Part shown: positions 46,671 through 57,388 of the stretch, in pieces
How positions within the stretch are numbered: position 1 is the stretch's first letter
How the letters are laid out: the number at the start of each line of letters is the position of its first letter
From: Alkalimarinus alittae
GTDB taxonomy: Bacteria > Pseudomonadota > Gammaproteobacteria > Pseudomonadales > Oleiphilaceae
DNA: 64,000 bases
Direction: 5' to 3'
NCBI RefSeq assembly: GCF_026016465.1
Contig: NZ_CP100390.1
Span: forward strand, 1,464,001-1,528,000
Translations under genes and position numbers: made by a program
The notes under the pieces: model-generated
The model's input: only the letters and a program-made list of their open reading frames with translations
Told to the model about the DNA's origin: nothing
Database searches by the model: none

Positions 46671-48593
46671 ATGCCAGTCATCACTCTTCCTGATGGAAGT
46701 CAGCGTTCTTTTGATAGCTCTACAACAGTTGCAGGCGTTGCAGCTGAAATCGGTCCAGGGTTAGCAAAAGCAGCATTAGCCGGTAAGGTCAATGGAGAGC
46801 TAGTTGATACATCGTACACAATAGATAGCGATGTTGAACTCGCCATTATAACCGACCGTGATGAAGAAGGGCTGGAGATAATACGGCACTCGACTGCTCA
46901 CCTTTTAGCAATGGCAACACAGTCATTGTTCCCTACTGCACAGGTAACTATAGGTCCGGTCATTGAAGACGGTTTCTTTTATGATTTTGCTTTCGAACGA
47001 ACGTTTACACCTGATGATCTTGTTCTAATAGAAAAACGAATGACCGAAATTGCCAAGCAGGGGTTGCCTGTTTCTCGTTCGATTATGTCTCGTGATGAAG
47101 CTGTTGCGTTATTTGAGAAGAAGGGCGAAAAGTATAAAGTTGAAATCATACAAGATATTCCGGGTGATCAAGACCTTTCGTTCTACAGTCAGGGCGACTT
47201 TATAGATTTATGTCGCGGCCCCCATGTGCCTTCAACATCAAACCTCAAGTACTTCAAGTTAATGAAGGTGGCAGGTGCATATTGGCGTGGTGATTCAAAC
47301 AACGAAATGCTAACCCGTGTATACGGGACAGCTTGGTCAAATAAAAAAGACCTAAAAGCTTACGTTCACAGACTTGAAGAAGCTGAAAAGCGAGACCACC
47401 GAAAAATTGCCAAGAAGTTAAACTTGTTTCATACCCAAGAAGAAGCGCCGGGTATGGTATTTTGGCATTCAAAAGGTTGGACGATTTATAACGTATTAGA
47501 AAATTATATGCGTAGCGTATTGAACCGTCAGGGCTACGAGGAGGTCAAAACGCCTCAACTTGTTGACCGTACGTTGTGGGAAAAATCAGGACACTGGGAC
47601 AAGTTCAGTGATATGATGTTCACGACCCACTCTGAAAGTCGTGACTATGCAGTTAAGCCAATGAACTGCCCATGCCATGTACAGATATTTAATCAGGGGT
47701 TAAAAAGTCATAAAGATCTCCCGTTACGTTTGGCTGAGTTTGGCTCATGTCACCGTAATGAACCATCAGGTACGCTGCATGGTTTGATGCGAGTTAGAAA
47801 CTTTACTCAAGATGATGCTCATATTTTCTGTACAGAAGAGCAGATGCAAGATGAAGTAAGTCGATTTATAGACCTTCTATTTGAAGTGTATCGAGATTTC
47901 GGTTTTGACGATGTGCTATTGAAACTGTCTACTCGACCTGAAAAACGAGTAGGGTCAGATGAAGTGTGGGATCGTTCTGAAGCGGCGTTAGAAGAAGCAT
48001 TAAATAGCAAAGGCCTTGATTGGGAATTATTACCGGGTGAAGGTGCTTTTTATGGTCCAAAAATAGAGTTCTCGTTAAAAGATTGTATCGGTCGTGTTTG
48101 GCAGTGTGGAACCATACAAGTGGACTTCTCAATGCCAGGTCGTTTGAGCGCACAATATGTGTCAGATGATCAAAGTCGACAGACACCTGTGATGTTACAC
48201 CGAGCAATTTTGGGTTCATTTGAGCGATTTATTGGTATTTTGATTGAGCATTACGAAGGTGCATTTCCATTCTGGTTAGCGCCAGAACAGGTCGCAATTC
48301 TCAATATTACTGATCGACAAGACGAATATTGTCAAAATTTGTCAGAAAAGTTGCAAGATATGGGTTATCGTGTGCATATAGACTTGAGAAACGAGAAGAT
48401 TGGATTTAAAATTCGTGAGCACACATTAAACAAGATTCCTTATCTGCTTGTTATCGGAGATAAGGAAGTAGAAAATAAAACGGTCGCCATTCGCACTCGT
48501 ACAGGTGAAGACTTGGGTGTAATGACATTGGAAGAGCTTGAAGTAGTATTCCAAAACGAAATGGCGAAAAAAGGTCGGATTACAGCGGAGTAA
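46671..48593 (+). CDS. thrS: Threonyl-tRNA synthetase
   Basis: This 640-residue class II synthetase has the TGS domain (about 1-62), the editing domain with [12 protein letters not shown] (about 74), the catalytic core (about 245-535; zinc ligands MNCPCH, and [23 protein letters not shown] as motif 2) and the anticodon-binding C-terminus. AAAGGGG sits ahead of the ATG. A hairpin (GTGATC/GATCAC, 46630-46650) lies in the leader, but it does not obviously mimic the threonine anticodon arm as the E. coli operator does. It heads the thrS-infC-rpmI-rplT cluster. Confidence 0.98.
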   Translation: MPVITLPDGSQRSFDSSTTVAGVAAEIGPGLAKAALAGKVNGELVDTSYTIDSDVELAIITDRDEEGLEIIRHSTAHLLAMATQSLFPTAQVTIGPVIEDGFFYDFAFERTFTPDDLVLIEKRMTEIAKQGLPVSRSIMSRDEAVALFEKKGEKYKVEIIQDIPGDQDLSFYSQGDFIDLCRGPHVPSTSNLKYFKLMKVAGAYWRGDSNNEMLTRVYGTAWSNKKDLKAYVHRLEEAEKRDHRKIAKKLNLFHTQEEAPGMVFWHSKGWTIYNVLENYMRSVLNRQGYEEVKTPQLVDRTLWEKSGHWDKFSDMMFTTHSESRDYAVKPMNCPCHVQIFNQGLKSHKDLPLRLAEFGSCHRNEPSGTLHGLMRVRNFTQDDAHIFCTEEQMQDEVSRFIDLLFEVYRDFGFDDVLLKLSTRPEKRVGSDEVWDRSEAALEEALNSKGLDWELLPGEGAFYGPKIEFSLKDCIGRVWQCGTIQVDFSMPGRLSAQYVSDDQSRQTPVMLHRAILGSFERFIGILIEHYEGAFPFWLAPEQVAILNITDRQDEYCQNLSEKLQDMGYRVHIDLRNEKIGFKIREHTLNKIPYLLVIGDKEVENKTVAIRTRTGEDLGVMTLEELEVVFQNEMAKKGRITAE

Positions 48594-48598
48594 TAACA

Positions 48599-49135
48599 AT
48601 TAAGCGTAATAGTCAGGGTAGCCGAGCTAAGAAAGCTCCAATTAACCAAAATATTACAGCTACAGAGTGTCGCCTTATAGGGGCGGACGGTGACCAAGTT
48701 GGGGTCGTAGCTATCGAAGAAGCCTTAGAAATGGCTCAGAAAGCAAGTCTCGACTTGGTTCAAATAGCCGACTCTGATCCAATAGTCTGTAAAATTATGG
48801 ACTTTGGTAAAAAGGTTTTTGAAGAGAAAAAGCAGAAAGCAGCACAGCGCAAGAAGCAAAAACAGACCCAGGTTAAAGAAATCAAATTAAGACCAGGGAC
48901 GGAAGAAGGGGATTATCAGGTAAAACTGCGCAACCTGATACGTTTCCTTGAAGCCGGGGATAAAGCTAAGGTGACAATTCGTTACCGAGGCCGCGAGATG
49001 GCTCATCAGGAGATCGGCATGAAATTACTTAACCGAATCGAAGTTGATTTGGAAGAGTATGGTGCTGTTGAACAAAGGCCGAAGATGGAAGGTCGGCAGA
49101 TGATGATGGTAATCGCCCCGAAAAAGAAAAAGTAA
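48599..49135 (+). CDS. infC: Translation initiation factor IF-3, AUU start
   Basis: This 178-residue IF-3 is read from ATT at 48599. In that frame the protein begins [20 protein letters not shown] and is continuous with the obvious IF-3 body ([21 protein letters not shown], then [12 protein letters not shown] and [20 protein letters not shown]). Starting at the first ATG would delete 44 conserved residues. AUU initiation is the known autoregulatory device of infC: IF-3 itself blocks starts at non-standard codons. GGAG lies 6-7 bases ahead, overlapping the end of thrS. Confidence 0.96.
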   Translation: MKRNSQGSRAKKAPINQNITATECRLIGADGDQVGVVAIEEALEMAQKASLDLVQIADSDPIVCKIMDFGKKVFEEKKQKAAQRKKQKQTQVKEIKLRPGTEEGDYQVKLRNLIRFLEAGDKAKVTIRYRGREMAHQEIGMKLLNRIEVDLEEYGAVEQRPKMEGRQMMMVIAPKKKK

Positions 49136-49260
49136 CGTTGACGTTAATAGAACTCTCTGAAGAGTATTTAGTTTCATTTTTTGAAATTTGAATATGTATT
49201 TGGAGGGGTTTTCTATTTTCTGAGTTGCTCCTTTTATTAACGAATGCGGAGTTATGTATT

Positions 49261-49449
49261 ATGCCAAAAATGAAAACCAAGCGCGGGGCAGCAAAGCGCT
49301 TTAAAAAAACAGCTAGCGGATATAAGCACAAGCAATCCTTCACCAGCCACATACTGACAAAGAAAAGTACTAAGCGTAAGCGTCAGTTACGTGGTTGTAA
49401 GCAAGTAGCAGCGAGTGATGTTCCATTAATCAGACGTATGTTAGCTTAA
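49261..49449 (+). CDS. rpmI: 50S ribosomal protein L35
   Basis: The 62 residues open [20 protein letters not shown] and end PLIRRMLA, standard for bL35. An in-frame upstream ATG would add 12 hydrophobic residues that do not belong to the family; GGAG lies 9 bases before the chosen start. It is co-transcribed with infC and rplT. In E. coli, L20 represses this gene through the leader, and the 125-base gap before it could hold such a structure. Confidence 0.97.
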   Translation: MPKMKTKRGAAKRFKKTASGYKHKQSFTSHILTKKSTKRKRQLRGCKQVAASDVPLIRRMLA

Positions 49450-49487
49450 TAATCGCCTTATAAAAGATTAGATAGAAGGATTGTAAT

Positions 49488-49844
49488 ATGCCTCGCGTAA
49501 AACGTGGTGTCGTCGCTCGTCGTCGTCATAAGAAAGTTCTAAAGCAAGCTAAAGGTTACTATGGAGCTCGTAGTCGAGTCTTTAGAGTAGCAAAGCAGGC
49601 GGTTATCAAAGCAGGTCAATATGCTTACCGTGACCGTCGTCAGCGTAAGCGTCAGTTCCGTGCTCTATGGATCGCGCGTATTAACGCTGGAGCTCGTATC
49701 AACGGTTTGTCATATAGCCGTTTGATTGCTGGACTGAAAAAAGCAAATGTTGAAATTGATCGTAAAGTCCTAGCTGACTTGGCGATGAACGAAAAGAATG
49801 CATTTGCAGCAGTTGTAGAAACCGCTAAAGCAGCGCTTGCTTAA
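49488..49844 (+). CDS. rplT: 50S ribosomal protein L20
   Basis: This 118-residue basic protein opens [20 protein letters not shown] and shows [19 protein letters not shown] and [14 protein letters not shown], standard for bL20. It binds 23S rRNA early in assembly and feeds back on its own operon in E. coli. It lies 38 bases after rpmI. A strong terminator lies between it and pheS. Confidence 0.98.
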   Translation: MPRVKRGVVARRRHKKVLKQAKGYYGARSRVFRVAKQAVIKAGQYAYRDRRQRKRQFRALWIARINAGARINGLSYSRLIAGLKKANVEIDRKVLADLAMNEKNAFAAVVETAKAALA

Positions 49845-49885
49845 GCCGAATTTCTCGATTGTAAGAAGTTTGCAAAAAGCATGAA

Positions 49886-49936
49886 TTGATCAGTGCTACG
49901 TTATTAACAGTATTTTTTACTGATAGTGCTTTTTAA
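49886..49936 (+). CDS. Possible pheST leader peptide (TTG start, 16 residues)
   Basis: A short ORF from TTG reads MISATLLTVFFTDSAF, with three Phe codons in 16 including an FF pair. It ends 15 bases before the strong hairpin in front of pheS. E. coli pheST is controlled by an attenuator with a Phe-rich leader peptide in the same place. Against it are the weak start and ribosome site and the lack of an evident antiterminator stem. Confidence 0.3.
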   Translation: MISATLLTVFFTDSAF

Positions 49937-49951
49937 TTGATGTGGTCAAAC

Positions 49952-51000
<1,049 letters not shown>

Positions 51001-51060
51001 ATCATTACAAGCCTTACAAATTTAGTTGACCACTACAAATACCAAATTAGCGAGAGAATA

Positions 51061-53433
51061 ATGAAATTCAGCGAACAGTGGCTTAGGGAATGGGTTAATC
51101 CCGATATCAGTACCGAAGAATTGGTTTCACAAATTACCATGGCTGGTTTGGAAGTTGATGGTGTAGAACTTGTTGCCGGTGAGTTTAGTGGTGTTGTGGT
51201 CGGCGAAGTTTTATCGACAGAGAAACACCCAGATGCTGATAAATTAAGTGTTTGCCAGGTAAGTGCTGGCGACGAAACGTATCAGGTTGTGTGTGGTGCG
51301 CCGAATGTTCGAGCTGGTTTAAAAGTACCTTTTGCAACTATTGGTGCGATTTTACCCGGTGATTTCAAAATTAAGAAAGCAAAGCTGAGAGGAGTCGAGT
51401 CTCAGGGAATGCTTTGTGCAGAAGCTGAGTTAGGGCTATCTGAAGCGTCAGATGGTCTAATGGAGCTGCCTGTAGATGCAAATGTCGGTCAAGACTTCAG
51501 AGAATATATGAGCCTGAATGACCGTATGATCGAGGTTGATTTAACGCCCAACAGAAGTGACTGTCTATCGATAGCGGGTTTAGCGCGTGAAGTGGGCGTG
51601 TTAAATAAAATATTGGTAGAGCAGCCAGACGTGAAGGCTGTTTTGCCAACGATAGAAGACACATTTACGGTTAACGTTGATGTACCTGCATATTGCCCAC
51701 GCTATATTGGGCGAGTCATAAAGGGTATTAATGTAAATGCACAAACACCTCTATGGATGCAAGAGAAGCTTAGAAGAAGCGGCTTGAGAAGTATTGACCC
51801 TGTGGTTGATGTCACTAATTACATATTGCTTGAATTTGGTCAGCCCATGCATGCATTCGATCTAGATAATTTATCGGGTTCAATAAATGTACGGATGGCA
51901 GAGGATAAAGAAAAGATAACACTGTTAGATGGCCAAGAAGTTGAGTTACGCTCAAATACATTGGTTATTGCTGATGAAGAAAGGGCATTGGCTATTGCGG
52001 GGGTTATGGGTGGAGCGCATTCAGGCGTTAATGAGAGTACCACCAATATATTCCTAGAATGTGCGTTTTTTGAACCTATCAGCATTGCTGGAAAGGCTCG
52101 TTCATACGGACTACATACTGACTCGTCACACCGTTTTGAGCGAGGTGTAGACTTTAATCTTCAGGCTAGCATGATCGAGCGAGCAACTGCGTTGTTACTT
52201 GATATTGTTGGTGGTGATGCAGGCCCTGTATCAGAGAAGGTCTCTAAGGCCGACCTCCCTGTTAGGTCACTAGTTGAGCTTAGGTATGCACGAGTTGAGT
52301 CGTTATTAGGCCTGAGTATCGATAGAACTGAAGTCGAAGAAATACTCACACGTTTAGGATTGTTTGTAGATAAATTAACTAAAGATGGTTGGCTCATAAA
52401 AGTGCCATCATATCGTTTTGATATCTCAATTGAGGCTGACTTAATTGAAGAGGTCGGGCGAATCTACGGTTACAATAATCTGCCGGTGACGAAGCCTGTT
52501 GGAAGTCTTGCACTAAGACCTAATGATGAATCTATAACGCCTATTGCGGACATTCAAAATCATTTGGTCACATTGGGTTATCAAGAAGCTATAACCTATA
52601 GTTTTGTCGATCCAGAGTTACAAAAGAGGCTAGACCCTGAAAATGAAGGGATCGCGCTAGCGAATCCAATATCTGCCGATCTTTCAGTTATGCGGACGAC
52701 GCTGTGGACAGGCTTATTAAAAGCGTTAATGTATAACCAAAACCGTCAACAAGATCGCGTACGGTTTTTCGAGACGGGGTTACGCTTTGTTAAGCAAGGT
52801 GATGATATCGATCAGCCGCTTATGCTAGCAGGGGTGGTTTCTGGCACTCGATTACCAGAAAACTGGACAGGCGGAAGTGATTCGGTTGATTTTTTTGATG
52901 TTAAAGCCGACTTAGAATCGCTTCTTGCGCGTTTGGGGACTGGTTTTGAGTTCAAAAAGGGTAGTTTGCCTGCTTTGCACCCCGGCCAAGCCGCTGAAAT
53001 TGTTAAAAATGGTGAAAAAGTTGGATATTTAGGTGCTTTACACCCAGAAATACATAAATCACTGAATTTAAATGGCTCGGTTTATTTATTTGAGCTATGC
53101 TTAAATCAAATCGTTAAGGGTAACGTGCCGCAATGTAAAGAATTTTCGAAATTTCCGGAAGTTCGCAGAGATTTAGCTATCATTGTTAATAAAGAAATAC
53201 AGTTTAATGATGTTAAAGCTGCAATCATTGAAAAGGCAGGTGATTTTCTGATTGATTTGAGAGTGTTTGACGTTTATCAGGGGCAGGGTGTTGAGCCAGG
53301 AATGAAGAGTCTGGCCATCGGAGTAACTTGGCAGCATGTCGAAAGAACACTTAATGATGATGAAATTACTCAGACCTTCAACGATATCATTGATGTATTA
53401 AAAGATCGATTTGGTGCAATACTAAGGAGTTGA
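51061..53433 (+). CDS. pheT: Phenylalanyl-tRNA synthetase beta subunit
   Basis: At 790 residues this has the full family length. It begins [17 protein letters not shown], has the tRNA-binding EMAP-like domain (about 40-150, [15 protein letters not shown]), the B3/B4 editing domain ([22 protein letters not shown] about 243-264), the B5 domain and a final ferredoxin-fold anticodon-binding domain. GAGAG lies before the ATG. It is followed after 4 bases by ihfA, and translational coupling is likely. Confidence 0.98.
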   Translation: MKFSEQWLREWVNPDISTEELVSQITMAGLEVDGVELVAGEFSGVVVGEVLSTEKHPDADKLSVCQVSAGDETYQVVCGAPNVRAGLKVPFATIGAILPGDFKIKKAKLRGVESQGMLCAEAELGLSEASDGLMELPVDANVGQDFREYMSLNDRMIEVDLTPNRSDCLSIAGLAREVGVLNKILVEQPDVKAVLPTIEDTFTVNVDVPAYCPRYIGRVIKGINVNAQTPLWMQEKLRRSGLRSIDPVVDVTNYILLEFGQPMHAFDLDNLSGSINVRMAEDKEKITLLDGQEVELRSNTLVIADEERALAIAGVMGGAHSGVNESTTNIFLECAFFEPISIAGKARSYGLHTDSSHRFERGVDFNLQASMIERATALLLDIVGGDAGPVSEKVSKADLPVRSLVELRYARVESLLGLSIDRTEVEEILTRLGLFVDKLTKDGWLIKVPSYRFDISIEADLIEEVGRIYGYNNLPVTKPVGSLALRPNDESITPIADIQNHLVTLGYQEAITYSFVDPELQKRLDPENEGIALANPISADLSVMRTTLWTGLLKALMYNQNRQQDRVRFFETGLRFVKQGDDIDQPLMLAGVVSGTRLPENWTGGSDSVDFFDVKADLESLLARLGTGFEFKKGSLPALHPGQAAEIVKNGEKVGYLGALHPEIHKSLNLNGSVYLFELCLNQIVKGNVPQCKEFSKFPEVRRDLAIIVNKEIQFNDVKAAIIEKAGDFLIDLRVFDVYQGQGVEPGMKSLAIGVTWQHVERTLNDDEITQTFNDIIDVLKDRFGAILRS

Positions 53434-53437
53434 ATGT

Positions 53438-53740
53438 ATGGGGGCTTTAACAAAAGCTGATATGGCTGAGCGCCTCTATGAAGAAGTAGGCTTGAATAAA
53501 AGAGAAGCAAAGGAAATGGTTGAGTCATTTTTTGACGAAGTCAGATCCTCTCTTGGTCATAATGAGCAGGTGAAGCTCTCTGGATTCGGGAACTTTGATC
53601 TTCGAGATAAAAAACAGAGACCAGGCCGAAACCCTAAAACGGGTGAAGAAATTCCGATAACAGCTCGCAGAGTGGTTACGTTTCGTCCGGGACAAAAGTT
53701 AAAAGCGAAAGTAGAAGCATATGCTGGAACCCAGTCATAA
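53438..53740 (+). CDS. ihfA: Integration host factor alpha subunit
   Basis: The 100 residues have [30 protein letters not shown] and the DNA-arm segment [25 protein letters not shown], followed by [17 protein letters not shown] bends DNA in transcription, recombination and replication. AAGGAG lies about 7 bases ahead. Its end overlaps the merR-type gene by 20 bases. A pheT-ihfA order is conserved in gammaproteobacteria. Confidence 0.98.
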   Translation: MGALTKADMAERLYEEVGLNKREAKEMVESFFDEVRSSLGHNEQVKLSGFGNFDLRDKKQRPGRNPKTGEEIPITARRVVTFRPGQKLKAKVEAYAGTQS

Positions 53741-54077
53741 TAATGAGTTGCCCCCTATACCGGGCAAACGTTACTTCACTATAGGTGAGGTAAGCGATCT
53801 ATGTAGCGTAAAAGCACACGTTTTACGCTATTGGGAACAAGAGTTTCCTCAGTTGTCGCCTGTTAAGAGACGCGGAAATCGACGTTATTATCAGAGACAA
53901 GATGTGTTGACTATACGTCAGATCCGTAGTCTGCTATATGATCAGGGTTATACCATCGGAGGCGCAAAACAAAAGCTTACTAACGAAGATAGCGTAGAAG
54001 ACTCAACGCAATATCATCAGATTATTCATCAGATGATTACTGAATTAGAAGAGGTTTTGGTGGTTCTTAATAGTTAA
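53721..54077 (+). CDS. MerR family transcriptional regulator
   Basis: This 118-residue protein has a MerR winged helix (about 16-85: [30 protein letters not shown], then [19 protein letters not shown]) and a short helical dimerisation tail. It lacks a C-terminal effector domain or cysteine metal site. The same gene follows ihfA in pseudomonads and relatives, next to tRNA-Pro. The target is unknown. It overlaps ihfA by 20 bases and is followed by a clear terminator. Confidence 0.92.
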   Translation: MLEPSHNNELPPIPGKRYFTIGEVSDLCSVKAHVLRYWEQEFPQLSPVKRRGNRRYYQRQDVLTIRQIRSLLYDQGYTIGGAKQKLTNEDSVEDSTQYHQIIHQMITELEEVLVVLNS

Positions 54078-54099
54078 TACTGTGTGTAATCTAAGCAAT

Positions 54100-54128
54100 A
54101 AAAACGCCCGCTTATGTGGGCGTTTTTA
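54100..54128. terminator. Terminator after the merR-type gene
   Basis: AAAAACGCCC (54100-54109) pairs with GGGCGTTTTT (54118-54127) around an 8-base loop. A and T runs on opposite sides make it bidirectional. Confidence 0.92.
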
Positions 54129-54227
54129 TTTCTAATAGATTAATAATAGATGCCTTTATTTATTTAGAGAGTTAGGTTATTATCCTCACGCGTTTGAGGT
54201 TGATCCCCATTACCTTAAACGATAGTT

Positions 54228-54304
54228 CGGGACGTAGCGCAGCCTGGTAGCGTACATGCATGGGGTGCATGTGGTCGGAGGTTCAAATCCTCTCGTCCCG
54301 ACCA
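54228..54304 (+). tRNA. tRNA-Pro (anticodon GGG)
   Basis: It is 77 bases with CCA encoded. The acceptor arm is CGGGACG/CGTCCCG. The anticodon arm CATGC-ATGGGGT-GCATG gives anticodon GGG. It stands after ihfA-merR, a spot known to host integrated elements in pseudomonads, and gene content changes sharply after it. Confidence 0.96.
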
Positions 54305-55021
54305 ATTTTTTATTATTTTGTTTATATAAAGTGGTCATAAAGTACTGAAGTATATATAAAATTTATAATTTTATACTATAAGTTATATTTTATTTCCATG
54401 TATTATTAACCCCCTTAAATACCCCCAATAAACCCCCGATATCAACGTGGCGGTAGGAGCGGTTGATTCTTGGCCGGGGGGGTAAATGATTGACCACAAC
54501 TACCTTAAGTTTCCTCTTTTTCTCTCAGCTTTTTCTTTTCGATATAGTATTGTTTCTCCCTCTAAAACTTATTCTTACATATGCAGCCTTATGATATTTA
54601 CTGAAGCAATAACTTGCGTTCAGTGTATAACGCGGCGGTAGTGAGTGGAGTTATTGAGTTTTAATGTTAATGGACTTTCTATTATCTGCATTAACTCGCC
54701 ATTTGTTATTTACCACTTAAACACCCCTGTATGAGCTTTCCTTAAAGGGTTTAAATATAGGGTTATAGACATAGTCTTGTACTTAAACGTCATTGAGAGG
54801 GGGTTACTGAGCGTCTTATGATATTTCTTTAGTCTGTTTGGCAGTTAAAATGATACCTTATGGTTTATGATTATCTCACAGATAAAAGTGGCTTAAGGGT
54901 TTACCTTGAACACTATACTTGGCGAGAAAGTTTTTAAGGGGAGCCATCAAGTCCACCTAGAAGTAGCGAGTGGTTCGCCCCTAGTTCTATAGACACCTCA
55001 TAGAGTTATAATGAAACTTAA
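54305..55021 (+). other. Gene-poor stretch behind tRNA-Pro with spaced C5 motifs
   Basis: There is no supported gene in these 717 bases. At 54408-54437 three CCCCC blocks (54410-54414, 54422-54426, 54433-54437), each after A or AA, are spaced 11-12 bases apart, about one helical turn. A run of seven G at 54476-54482 is the same motif inverted. Such phased repeats next to a tRNA end would suit arm-type sites of a tyrosine integrase or its accessory factor, but no integrase gene is in view. The rest is AT-rich without visible structure. Confidence 0.5.
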
Positions 55022-55348
55022 TTATTGAGGTAAGCCTCCTTGTACAACGCCAGAAAAACCAGTTGGGTCAACATATCTGCCTGCTACGGGGTGAACTCTT
55101 CCTCCCTTTTTTATCTTTGAACTGGTCTTTGGTCTGATTGACTTTATTTCGTCTGAAATTGAATCAATTTCAACCTGTAAATCAATTAATTGTTTATTCT
55201 TCAAGACGACTTTGTCTAGCAATACATTACGGGATTTTTCGTCTGCAGCTTTTACTTTCTCAACTAAGAGTTTAAGGCTTAACCTCATATCCCTAGACTT
55301 ATGAAGTAATATTGACCTTTTCTTTCTTAGTGCCTTAATTCCGGACAT
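55022..55348 (-). CDS. Small coiled-coil protein, unknown
   Basis: The 108 residues are a Lys/Arg-rich coiled coil (about 1-75) followed by a Gly/Pro-rich tail ending HPVAGRYVDPTGFSGVVQGGLPQ. There is no signal peptide, membrane segment or cysteine. AGAGAG precedes the ATG. It is divergent from the Imm11-like gene, 95 bases away. It might be a remnant or small partner of a polymorphic-toxin locus, but nothing in the sequence shows toxin activity. The family is not recognised. Confidence 0.55.
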   Translation of the reverse strand: MSGIKALRKKRSILLHKSRDMRLSLKLLVEKVKAADEKSRNVLLDKVVLKNKQLIDLQVEIDSISDEIKSIRPKTSSKIKKGGRVHPVAGRYVDPTGFSGVVQGGLPQ

Positions 55349-55443
55349 AACTCTCTACTGCTTAACATCTAGATTTACCAAAGACTACATGACTGATAAA
55401 GTACATAAATCAGACGAAAAAAACACATAGAATAGGCGTTATA

Positions 55444-56040
55444 ATGGCTAATTATTATTTATTTGATCGCGATTGTGTAGGCCGGTGGATAGATGCATCA
55501 AAAGGAACAAATCAACCGTTGGTTGACTGGTTTTATTGGCGACAAGGAAACGTTATTCCTGAAAGGGAACAAATCCCTAACCCAATAACCTTCACTTTGC
55601 GGCCCTACAATCCTCATTCCACTGATGATAGCCATCATATGCCATCATTTCTCCGAGCTTCTGCGCCAATATTCAGCGATAAGTTGCTTGAAGCACTTCG
55701 AGACTGCGGCGTTGATAATCTAGTCACTTACCCTTGCCACATTACTGATCCAGATAGCGGAGATGTATATAAAAACTATAAATCGGTGAATATTATTGGA
55801 TTGGTTTCTGCTGCAGATATGGAAAAGTCAAACGCAACAGTACATCCTAATGGCCCAGCTAGGCACGATGTAGATTTTGATGGTTTGACCATTGATAATG
55901 ATAAAACTAATGAAATTTTGTTTTTTCGACTAGCTGAGTCAACAAATGCGATAATTGTTCATCAGCAAGTTAAGGATACGCTCATAGCGAAAGGCTTTAC
56001 TGATTTGGCGTTTTATGAGACTGAAAAAATTGCGTTATAA
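55444..56040 (+). CDS. Imm11-like (DUF1629) immunity protein
   Basis: The 198 residues carry the outline of the Imm11/DUF1629 family. PSFLRASAPIFSDKLLEALRDCGVDNLVTYPC is at about 68-99, YKNYKSVNIIGLVSAADMEKS follows at about 111, and ILFFRLAESTNAIIVHQQVKDTL lies near 160-182. The family is known from polymorphic-toxin loci, where it neutralises a cognate toxin in the cytosol. No toxin gene precedes it, so it looks like an orphan immunity gene kept after the toxin was lost or facing an external toxin. The family call is from memory of the pattern. Confidence 0.65.
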   Translation: MANYYLFDRDCVGRWIDASKGTNQPLVDWFYWRQGNVIPEREQIPNPITFTLRPYNPHSTDDSHHMPSFLRASAPIFSDKLLEALRDCGVDNLVTYPCHITDPDSGDVYKNYKSVNIIGLVSAADMEKSNATVHPNGPARHDVDFDGLTIDNDKTNEILFFRLAESTNAIIVHQQVKDTLIAKGFTDLAFYETEKIAL

Positions 56041-56101
56041 TTAAGTTCAAAAAGAGTCGCTATGTCACATCAGCCGCTGTGATATATCGAACGATAATTC
56101 T

Positions 56102-56551
56102 AGAACAAAACAACCCAAAGCTAAGGCCAAAACGCGTAGTAAAGTTGATGTTGCTATCGATATGATTGGCAAGCTGTGTGGGCTAGAGCGAGCTTATCAA
56201 GATTCGACACCAGAAATCCGCTATCAAATGCGCCAAGAGAAGGCGAAACCCGTGCTCGAAAAACTGCGGCACTGGTTGGATAAAACCTTGCCTGCTGTCC
56301 CGCTAACCACATTATTGGGAAAGGCCCTGAATTATCTGCACAAATACTGGTCACGTCTGACGATCTACTTGGAAGATGGCCGCTTGAATATCGATAACAA
56401 CATAGCAGAGAATGCTATCCGACCGTTCGTAATCGGTCGCAAGAGCTGGTTGTTTAGTGATACACCGAGAGGGGCTCACGCTAGTGCAAAGGTCTATAGT
56501 GTTATTGAGTTAGCTATACATAAAAATGACAAAACTTTGAACTGGGAGTAA
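56102..56551 (+). pseudogene. IS66 family transposase, C-terminal remnant
   Basis: The open frame from about 56102 (first ATG 56162) covers only the C-terminal part of an IS66 TnpC transposase. Recognisable parts include YLEDGRLNIDNNIAENAIRPFVIGR and KSWLFSDTPRGAHASAKVYSVIELA. Full-length IS66 transposases have about 500 residues; this has about 150. The N-terminal part is missing, and after IELA the sequence departs from the family (IHKNDKTLNWE). No matching terminal inverted repeats or tnpA/tnpB are seen. It is a decayed insertion that marks this region as a hotspot. Confidence 0.85.
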
Positions 56552-57388
56552 TGTTGGTTGCAAAACAGGCCGAAAGATATCACTTTAATTTCGTCCATTT
56601 ATGTTAGGTAAGGCGCTGATAGTTAGTGGCTTTAATATGCTACAGATTAATTGCTCTTCGGCATATCGTATCACTTTAAATATCACTAAATCGAGCTTAC
56701 TGTAGTTGCAAGTTCCGCTCCGTCGATTTATGCGAGGCCCAAAAAATCATTATCTTTCGAATTACACTGATCGCTCGAGATTATTCCCCCTGATCCTTTG
56801 AAATTAAAGGCGGGACGCTATATTGTTATGAACCATAATGCTTTGGTATTTCTATCAAAGTACCATGAAAGGTTCGGAATCATTCCGAATTATGCGGTCG
56901 ATTTACAAATAAATTACTTTGTGCCATCCATCAAGATTTTAAAGAACCCTTCCTCATAAATACCGTAGTAAACTGATGAGTATTTAATCGAAGACTAGGT
57001 CAACTAACAACGATTTAGATAAATAATTCTACAGGCTCGCCATGCGTAGATTCTGTGTTTTCGCCTGCCCCTACGGTATCTACTGCTCTTATTGAACCTT
57101 TCAAAGAAGAATGGTATCGAAACTTAAAATGCAAGTATCTGGTTTTTATTTTTTAAAGCTTGAAAGTTTTCAAGCTTGCATGTAAGTTTATGTTAATGCG
57201 GTTTTAGCTAACGGTATGGAATAGCTGTTAACAGAAGCGATAATTGATCTAAAGCGTAGTACGCTCCTCACGCCCTTTAAGGGTGTATCCCTACCAAAAT
57301 ACTCGTAGTAAAAGTGCAGCTTATGCTGTGCTTTTGTAGTTTCAAGCTATAGAAAATTATTAATTTTTTATTGGTTCTGGAGCAAACA
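56552..57388 (+). other. Gene-free stretch ahead of the S8 peptidase gene
   Basis: No supported ORF was found in these 837 bases. Three small inverted repeats are visible: TTCGGAAT-C-ATTCCGAA at 56873-56889, AAGCTTGAAA/TTTCAAGCTT at 57156-57177, and an 11-bp stem with two wobble pairs at 57310-57335. The last is terminator-like and stands 54 bases before the peptidase start. The promoter of the downstream genes should be in this stretch, but none is clear. Confidence 0.5.

Noticed and set aside
48731-49135. infC beginning at the first ATG
   Set aside because: It would lose 44 residues that clearly match IF-3; ATT at 48599 is the proper start.
54452-54480. REP-like unit (GTAGGAGCGG...GGCCG) behind tRNA-Pro
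   Set aside because: The second half does not pair properly with the first, and the resemblance is limited to about ten bases.
57310-57335. Terminator before the S8 peptidase gene
   Set aside because: The stem needs two wobble pairs and no gene is known upstream to terminate; it may be a leader structure or chance.
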